From: Lojkania enalia | Taxonomy: Eukaryota; Ascomycota; Dothideomycetes; Pleosporales | Direction: 5' to 3' | Length of the DNA: 42,801 nt | Assembly: GCA_010094045.1 (NCBI GenBank) | Contig: ML986868.1 | Location: 1 to 42,801, forward strand | Shown here: positions 34,920-42,801 of the stretch, piece by piece | How positions within the stretch are numbered: position 1 is the first letter of the stretch | Layout of the letters: every line of letters starts with the position of its first letter | The notes under the pieces: generated by a model | Database searches by the model: none | Seen by the model: only the letters and a program-made list of their open reading frames with translations | Told to the model about the DNA's origin: nothing | Made by a program: the position numbers and the translations under genes

Positions 34920-37900
34920 TTACTAGAGGATATTAAAAACTATCTCTACTATCTACCCGAGTATTATATTCTAATATATAAGGAATACGTAACTACTATA
35001 TTAAATATTAATATATATCTATAGTACTATTATAGTATAATAATAGAGTAGAGGAGGGTAATTGTTAAGTATACTTATTAGTAGCTGATTAGACTAGTAA
35101 AAGACGTCTAGCTACCTATACTATTTAGGCAACTAATACTAGAATTAAGAAAGCTACTAAATAGGTTCTAGTATAAGTAATCTAAATACTATATTACTAC
35201 TAATATTAATATACTACGTATATATCTAAAGAAAAAGTATAAATAGGTATAGATAGGTAATAAAAGTAAACTCTATTAGAAAGTTAAAGTATAAATATTC
35301 TTTTAAGCTAGCAGGCTGTAGTAATATTTTATTATTAATATAGGTAGCTATAACTATAAACTAGTTATTTTCTATATAGAGGCTAATATTATATATAATT
35401 AGTTAGCTAGATTTAAGCTTATAAAATAAAGAGAAGAAAAGAAGGTATAGGTTATAAATGTGGAAGTAGTAAAAACTAACAAAACTAGGTAGTTTAAATA
35501 GATAGGGTAGCTAGAGTATCTAATAAAGTAGAATTAAGTATATTTTATATATTAGATCCGGCTATCTAACTAAAATAAGATAAAACTTTAGTAGGTGGTA
35601 AAGCTAGTTAAGCTATTAGTTAAATAGAATATTAGAAGGTTATTATTACTTATATAAGAGATAAAATAGTAGTTTAGGAGTACTTAGTAATATAAGGTAG
35701 ATAAGCATCTACTTATTTAACTATAGAACCCTAAGAGTTAAGCAGTATATACTAGCTATATTATTAAGTTCGTCTACTACTTTCTCTATATTATTACTAA
35801 TAAAGAAGTTTAGACTATATAATTTAACTATAGTAGTAATAGTAATAATAGTAATAATAATAATATAGTATTAGATAATAGCGCGAGTTCTAGGTCTAAT
35901 AGAACTAGAAGTAGTATTAATAGTAATAATAATAGTAATAGCAGCCTCTATTATAGGTACTATAAAAAGAAAGAAGTAGATTAGATAGAAGACGCGCGCG
36001 AGCTATTCTATTAGTAAAATAAGTAGAAGAAACTAGTAATAGTACTATAGATTATATTAGATAGAGATAGTAAGAACGTTTAGTTTAAGATACTACTAGA
36101 TATACTTATATTATTTATTTTTTAATTAATAGGCAATTAGCTATTTAGTAGTAGGCTTATCTATTTTCTTACTGTACTAGAGATTAATACTAAAATAGAC
36201 CGCTTATATATAGTAAAGAACTACTTATATATACTAGTTAGTATAGTATACTACGTATGTGTGCTAGGTGTAAAGAAGCTACTTCTAGTAGTAGAGCGTA
36301 ATAAGTAGACGAATAAGAACTAGAAGTATTTTCTACTTATATAGTAAAAGTTTCTAGCTAATAGATTATTTAGTCTAATAAGTAAGATAATTAGCTTACT
36401 AGCGTATAAGAAGTTTATTATATTAACAGCTAGTAATTCGGGTAATACTTACTAGTTAAAGAATAAGAAAATATTCTATCTTAATAGCAGGCCGATCTAT
36501 ATTAGCTAGTTTTATAAGATAGTATAAGATATAGTAGCTAAGATAGAAGAAATACTCTAATAGAAGCTGTATTAGACAGCTAGAACTAAGAACTAGTTTA
36601 CTATCCAGCTAGAGTAGCTTATTAACAATATTATATTTATATAGTAGGGTATATCTTTTATCTATTATTATAATAATCAGCTTAATAATAAGCTTAAGTA
36701 GATACTTACTTAGGCTAGGTAAATAGAAGCTAGTTAATAACTCTAGTTAAGAGATAGTTTATAGAGTAAGTAGTAGGTAAAGTAGTATTTATAGTAGGTA
36801 GATTACTTCTTAGAACTACTAATAATTAGTATATATATAACTTTAAGATAGTTTAAATAAGAGTTAGAGATTATAATAATATAGTATTATAATAGAGTAC
36901 TATAAGACTATAATATCTTTATAGTAGATAGGTAGATTATAATAGTAGTCTACTATTATAAATTACAATCCTAGTAGAATAAGCTAAAGATAGTACTATA
37001 CTTTCTACTACTACGGCTAGAGTAGGTAATAATAGTATACTTAACTTATATACAGTTATTTTAGAAGTATCTAAATATTAAGGTACTTAGCAGCAGCTTT
37101 AACAACTATATATAAGTGGATTAATATAGGCTATAGAAGATAGACTAACTAACGCGCGTGCTTAAGCGTAAGACTAGTAAATAGATAAGTATTAAACTAT
37201 ATATACTAGACTACTAATATATAGCCGTTAGTATTAGTAGAAAAGTAGTTAGAGAGTCGTTTAGTAAAAGATATTAGGACGAGATAGGGGAAGTTAAAGA
37301 AGCTAAAGTAGATAAAGAGGAAAAGAGTATACTAGAGCTATAAAGTATATAGATAATATAGATAGGGATTAGAAACTATAGTATACTAATTAATATTATT
37401 AAGTATCTTAGTATATACTTAATTAAAGCGTTCTAGCTACTTAGTATATTATAATATTACTTCTTAGGGCTCAATATAGGTAAAGAGATACTAGAGGTAA
37501 GGTAAACAGGTAGTTAAAGCTAAACTAGGGTAAGAAAGTAGTAGTAGTATAATAATAATAGTAAAGGGTTTATAGTATAAGAAAAGAAGGTATAAGCTTA
37601 AAATAGAAGGGAGAAAGAACTTTAAAAGGTGATGCAGCAGGTACTTAGGTAAGAAGAAGTTAGCTTCTATTTAGCTAAGTAAGAATAAGCAATATATATA
37701 GTACTAGGTAGATAGATACTACTTATTATAGTACTTTTAACTAGTAGAGAAAAGAGCTTACTATTTACTATACTAGCTTACTTAGATTAATATAGGGTAA
37801 CAGTAGTAGTAGTACTATACCGGGCGCTTATTAAGAACTTAGTTAAGTAGATTTAAAAGAGTAGAATTAACTATATAGAATAGAAGTATAATAAGAGTAA

Positions 37901-38100
37901 TCTAATAGTAGTAGTAGTAGTTAATATAGATGTAACAGGTAATATAATAAATAATAGAAATTTTATTAGCTATATAAAAATATTTAATAGTAAGAGGCTG
38001 CTGTAGTAGATTATAATAGATAAGTATTATCTTATTTTTACGTTAAGCGACTAGTAGCTAAAACTAATAAAGCTAATGAATTTATAGCTACTACTATACC
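34920..38100 (+). pseudogene. TLH/RecQ-like helicase, copy 1, truncated
   Basis: N-terminal region and first helicase half of a telomere-linked RecQ-type ATP-dependent DNA helicase. The long N-terminal part includes KKLLLVVERNK-type and Ser/Asn-rich stretches (about 35830-35945). The helicase domain starts near 37700, with VLLTSREKSLLFTILA where the Walker A motif TGxGKS belongs. VVVVLYRALIKNLVK* follows, and a DExH equivalent DKYYLIFT is near 38020. Sequence stops three dozen codons after that motif, where unit 2 begins, so motifs IV-VI are absent. Many TAG stops at Gln and Trp positions. Confidence 0.85.
35830..35945 (+). repeat. AGT/AAT triplet tracts in helicase copy 1
   Basis: Two short runs of AGT and AAT triplets encode a Ser/Asn-rich linker (SSNSNNSNNNN). 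Copy 2 has the equivalent at about 39353-39470, with GCA/GCG codons among them, so this was a low-complexity linker before decay. Confidence 0.75.
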
Positions 38101-41100
38101 TATCTAATATAAAGCGACGAATCGGGCCCGATTCGTAATAGATTAGGTATAGTACTATAGCACTATACCTAAAATAGGTTGTTAAAAGGGGGTGATTCGT
38201 CTAACTATTACCCCCCCAATTTATTTACAACTAGTATTCTAACCCTAATACTTTATATATAAAAACTATTTAGTAGAGTCTATTTATTCTACTTATAACG
38301 CTATATTATCGTACCCGTACTAGTATAGGGCTATAATAAGGTTGGAAGGATATAGTTCTACTAAGATATATAGACGCTCGAACCGAGGGTATAATACTAT
38401 ATCTATAGTAGGAAGACCCGTATATAAGTAAGCAGAATAGTACTATTACTAGAGGATATTAAGAACTATCTCTACTATCTACCCGAGCACTATATTCTAA
38501 TATATAAGAAATACGTAACTACTATATTAAATATTAATATATATCTACAGTACTATTATAGTATAATAATAGAGTAGAGGAGGGTAATTGTCGAATATAC
38601 TTATTAGTAGCTGATTAAACTAGTAAAGGACATCTAGCTGCCCGCACCGTTCAGGCAACTAATACTAGAATTAGAAAAGCCGCTAAATAGGTTCTAGTAT
38701 AAGTAATCTAGGTGCTATATTACTACTAATATTAATATACTACGTATACATCTAAAGAAGAAGTATAAGTAGGCGTAAATAGGCGATAAAAGTAGGCTCT
38801 ATTAAAAGGTTAAGATATAGATATTCTTTTAGGCTAGCGGGCTGCAGTAATATTTTATTATTAATATAGGCAGCTATAACTATAAGCTAGCTATTTTTTA
38901 TATAGAGGCTGATATTATATATAATTAGTTAACCAGGTTTAAGCTTACGAAGTAGAGGGAAAAAGAGAAGGTATAGGTTATAGATACAGAGGCAGCAAAG
39001 ACCGATAAAACTGGGTAGTTCAAGCGGATAGGGTAGCTAGAGTATCTAGTAAAGCGGAATCGAGTATATCTTATATATTAGATCCAGCCACCTAACTAAA
39101 GTAAGATAAAACTTTAGCAGGCGGCGAAGCTAGTTAAACTATTAGTTAAGTAGAATATTAGAGGGTTATTATCGCTCGCGTAAGAGATAAGATAGTAGTT
39201 TAAAAACATTTAATAATATAAGGTAGATAGGCGTCTACTTACTTAACTATAGAACCTTAAGAGTTAGGTAGTATACGCTAGCTATATTATTAAGTTCGTC
39301 TGCTACTTTCTCTATATTATTACTAATAAAGAAGTTTAGGCTATATAGTTTAGCTGCAGCAGCAACGGCGATAATAGTAATAATAATAGTATAGTATTAG
39401 ATAATAGCGCAAGTTCTAGGTCTAATAGAGCTAGAAGTAATACTAATAATAATAATAATAGTAATAGCAGCCCCTATTATAAGTACTATAAAAAGAAAGA
39501 AGTAGATTAGATAGAAGACGCGCGCGAGCTATTCTATTAGTAAAATAAATAGAAGAAACTAGCGACGGTACTATAGGTTATATTAGATAAGAATAGTAAA
39601 AATACTTAACTTAAAGTACTGCTAGATATACTTATATTATTTATTTTTCAATTAATAGGCGATCGGCTGTTTAATAGCAGGCTTATCTATTTTCTTGCTG
39701 TACTAGAGATTAATGCTAAAATAGACCGCTTATATATAACAAAGAACTACTCGTATATATTAGCTAGCGTGGTGTACTACGTGCGCGTACTAGGTATAGA
39801 AAAGTTACTTCTAGTAGTAGAGCGCGACAAGCAGACGGATAAGGACTAGGAGTATTTTCTACTTATATAGTAGAAGTTTCTAGCTAATAGATCGTTTAGT
39901 CTAATAAGTAAGATAATTAGCTTACTAGTGTATAGAAAGTTTATTACACTAACAGCTAGTAATTTAGGTAATACTTACTAGTTAAAAAATAAGAAGACGT
40001 TCTATCTTAACAGCCAGCTAATCTATATTAGCCAGTTCCGCAAGATAGTATAGAACATAATAGCTAAGATAGAGGAGATACTCTAGTAGGAGCTGTATTA
40101 GACAGCTAGAGCTGAGGACCGGTTTACTATCTGGCTAGAGCAGCTTATTAATAATATTACGTTTATGCGGCGGGGTATATCTTTTATCTATTATTATAAT
40201 AATTAGCTTAACGATAGGCTTAAGTAGATACTTACTTAGGTTAGGTAGATAGAAGCTGGTTAGCAGCTCTAATTAAGAGACAGCTTATAGAGTAAGTAGT
40301 AGATAAAGTAGTACTTATAGTAGGTAGATTGCTTCTTAGAACTACTAATAGTTAGTATATATATAACTTTAGGGTAGTCTAGGTAAGGGTCGGAGATTAT
40401 AATAATATAGTATTATAATAGGGTACTATAAGACTATAATATCTTTATAGTAGACAGGTAGATTATAATAGTAGTCTACTATTATAAATTACAATCCTAG
40501 TAGGATAAGCTGAAGGTAGTACTATACTTTCTACCGCCGCAGCTAGGGTAGGTAATAGTAGTATACTTAACTTATATACAGCTATTTTAGGAGTATTTAA
40601 ATATTAAGGTGCTCAGCGGCGGCTTTAGCAACTATATATAAGTAGATTAATATAGGCTATAGAAGATAGACTAACTAACGCGTATACTTAAGCGTAAGAC
40701 TGGTAAGTAGGTAAGTATTAAGCTATATATACTAGACTACTAACACGCGGCTGTTAGTATTAGTAGAGAAGTAGTTAGAGAGTTGTTTAGTAAAAGATAT
40801 TAGGACGAGATAGAAGAAGTTGAAGAAGTTAAAGTAGATAAGAAGGGAGAGAGTATACTAGAGCTATAGAGCGTGCGGATAATATAGATAGGGATTGGAA
40901 ACTATAGTATACTAATTAATATTATTAAGTATCTTAGCGTACGCTTAATTAAAGCGTTCTAGCTGCTTAATATACTATAATATTACTTCTTAGGGCTCGA
41001 CAGGGGTAAAGAGATACTGGAGGTAAGGTAGATAGGTAGTTAAGGCTAGACTGGGGTAAGAAAGCAGCAGCAGTATAATAATAATAGTAAAAGGCCTATA

Positions 41101-41626
41101 GTACGAGGAAAAAAGACGTAGGCTTAAAGTAGAAGGGAGAAAGAGCTTTAAAAGGTGATATAGTAGGTGCTTAGGTAAGAAGAGGTTAGCTTCTACTTAA
41201 CTAAGTAAGAGTAAGTAATATATACAGTACTAGGCAGGCAGATACTACTTATTATAATACTCCTAACTAGTAGGGGGAAGAGTTTACTATTTACCATGCC
41301 GGCTTGCTTAGATTAATATAGGGTAATAGTAGTAGTAGTACCGTACCGGGCGCTTATTAAGAACTTAGTTAAGTAGATTTAAGAGAGTAGAATTAACTAT
41401 ATAGAGTAGAAGTATAGTAAGAGTAATCTAGTAGTAGTAGTAGTAGTTAGTATAGATGTAGCGGGCGATATAATAAGTAATAGGAATTTTATTAGCTACG
41501 CGGGGATACTTAATAGTAAAGGGCTGCTACAGCAGATTATAGTAGACGAATATTATCTTATCTTTATATCGAGTAACTGGCGGCTAAAACTAGCGAAGCT
41601 AAAGAATCTATAGCTACTATTATACC
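38101..41626 (+). repeat. Tandem unit 2 (3526 bp) of helicase duplication
   Basis: Second copy of the unit; it keeps more CG. At 41626 the sequence continues into unique helicase sequence where unit 1 instead ended. Confidence 0.95.
38117..38136. repeat. Perfect 20 bp palindrome, unit 2
   Basis: Half-site ACGAATCGGG followed by its complement; the least mutated form of this palindrome. A 26 bp near-palindrome follows at 38145-38170, and a G5/C7-stem inverted repeat lies at about 38187-38217. Confidence 0.9.
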
Positions 41627-42801
41627 TGGTAGTACTACTTACAGTAATACTACTACTAGTGCGAGAGGCCGAGCTAGAAGAAAGTATACTAGTTTAATAT
41701 ATAACATACATCTGAGCGAGTATAGTATAGCCGAATATATAATATTTAGTATTATAGTATAAGTAAGAGTAGGTATAGGAGATAGTATTAGTAATATATT
41801 AGTGGTAGGTGCAGCGGTTTAGGGAATAAAGAGAGAAAGGAGTAGTATACTACTATAGTAAAGCGCAATATAAAGCGATAGCTAAAGTACTAAATAGTAG
41901 ATACTATTATACTAGAGATATAGAGTAAGCTAAGTAGTTAGAGGAATAGCTTAAAGAAAGTAGGTTTATAGTAGCTACGTTAGTGTTAGGTATAGGGGTA
42001 AATTTCCCGGGGATCGTGTTTATACTATATATAGGGATGCTGTAAAGTATAATCAACTTCGCTTAGAAGAGTAGATATAATAGATAGGTAGGCGAGCAGG
42101 TAGATTTGGTGATTCTCGTAGAGGAGGGCGAGGTAGAGTGAAGGATAGAATAAAAGGGGGAGGAGCTGGATATACAGGCGATGGGGAGGTTTATTATAGA
42201 TAATAGGTGTCGGCGAGGGCTAATAAGCAGCTATCTTAACGGGAAGTAGATAAGCTATAATAATATTAAATTAGCTAGATATAACCGATGCGGAAAGGGT
42301 ATTAGTAAGTAGTAGGATAGGCAGTATAAGGTAAGTTTAGCGTAGTAGTAGATTTAGGAGGTGCTAGAGGAGCTACGCAAAGGATACGCGGTGTGCTAGA
42401 TAATAGAAGAGGTAGAAATAGAGGAATAGTAGAGGTATAAGACGATATAGTACACAGCGTAGTCTAAAATAAATAGAGTTAAGCTAGATAGATTTTGGAT
42501 AGGAATACGCGATAGAGGAGGGAGTTATAGCTGCTGGTAATACTAGGTTAGTTAGAAGTACTATACAACTAGGTTAGATATAAGTAATTAATATTAGTAG
42601 CCGAATATAATAGTATCGCTAGCTTAGGCGATAGTAGAGGTTAAGGAGGGGGCTTAGATAATCCGATAGTATAGCTACTCAGGGGAACTTAGTAGGGATT
42701 AAAAGGCGTATATAGAGTAGTTAAGGAAGAGGTACTCTTAATAGGTTTAGGGAGAGTATTTTAGTAACGCAATAGTAGTTAGTATTCGAATTATACTCTT
42801 T
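38440..42801 (+). pseudogene. TLH/RecQ-like helicase, copy 2, near full length
   Basis: Superfamily 2 RecQ-type DNA helicase of the telomere-linked (TLH) kind found at fungal chromosome ends. The Walker A equivalent is TSRGKS at 41266-41283. VVVVPYRALIKNLVK follows. The DECH box reads DEYYL at 41545-41559 (Cys and His to Tyr). The C-terminal helicase half has VVYYYSKAQYKAIAK near 41845 and motif V, FIVATLVLGIGVNFPGIVF, at about 41963-42020. Motif VI (SGRAGRGGE in the family) is damaged near 42068-42100. Then EQVDLVILVEEGEVE, a CRRGLISSYL segment and a RYNRCGKG Cys motif near 42285. The frame runs off the right edge and is broken by TAG stops, so it is non-functional as it stands. Confidence 0.88.

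Larger units (their letters stand above)
34575..38100 (+). repeat. Tandem unit 1 (3526 bp) of helicase duplication
   Basis: Begins TATCTAATATAAGGCGACG and ends ACTATACC directly before the same start motif of unit 2. The two units have exactly equal length and align throughout. Differences are mainly C/T and G/A, with unit 1 more mutated. Confidence 0.95.

Noticed and set aside
38230..38260. CCCTAA as telomere repeat
   Set aside because: Single hexamers only; no tandem array of TTAGGG or CCCTAA found anywhere in the window.
1..42801. tRNA, rRNA or CRISPR features
   Set aside because: No cloverleaf-like, rRNA-like or regularly spaced short repeats were seen by eye; the regular triplet runs belong to the helicase linker.

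Overview
This 42.8 kb window looks like repeat-induced point mutation (RIP)-degraded, transposon-packed DNA from a filamentous ascomycete (Pezizomycotina). It has no intact gene. TA dinucleotides are everywhere and CA/TG are scarce. Reading frames that still align with known protein families are broken almost only by TAG and TAA at places where the family has Gln or Trp, which is the C-to-T and G-to-A signature of RIP. Everything recognisable is a decayed mobile element, apart from a telomere-linked-helicase (TLH)-like RecQ gene at the right end. That gene suggests a subtelomeric position, although no tandem telomere repeat is visible.

Layout. (1) 1-4052 (+): 3' part of a Ty3/gypsy chromovirus, copy A. 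(2) 4354-11527 (-): full-length copy B, tail to tail with A across a 301 bp spacer. (3) 11528-19684 (-): a second, different Ty3/gypsy element (gypsy-2), broken by two pogo/Fot1-like DNA transposons (12650-14487 on +, 15807-17650 on -) and by a solo LTR of the chromovirus family with a clear 5 bp target duplication (12244-12522). (4) 19685-26824 (+): full-length copy C. (5) 26825-34450 (+): LTR-like and unassigned sequence, a third pogo/Fot1-like transposon (27880-29741), then a third Ty3/gypsy element (gypsy-3: gag, protease, RT, RNase H; no integrase seen). A 10-N gap at 30324-30333 is flanked by a 601 bp near-identical duplication that is almost certainly an assembly overlap. (6) 34575-42801 (+): a TLH/RecQ-like helicase whose first 3526 bp are duplicated in tandem. 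Only the second copy goes on into the C-terminal helicase half.

Main structural result: LTR lengths and target duplications of B and C are swapped. The 5' LTR of B and the 3' LTR of C share a 20 bp deletion, a linked variant and the same flanking 5-mer (ATAAA in element orientation). The 3' LTR of B and the 5' LTR of C are both 279 bp. This points to an inversion of the 11.5-19.7 kb segment by recombination between the two inverted chromovirus copies. Undoing it places gypsy-2 in the same orientation as gypsy-3 and TLH and rejoins an LTR-like sequence now split between 11528-11650 and 26825-27400.

Most unexpected coding signal: all three chromovirus copies carry, after the chromodomain and on the strand opposite pol, an equal-length 154-codon frame (462 bp) ending at the same stop. 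It may be an antisense gene of this element. All coordinates of decayed genes are approximate; boundaries given to the base are LTR ends, transposon ends with TA duplications, repeat units and the gap.
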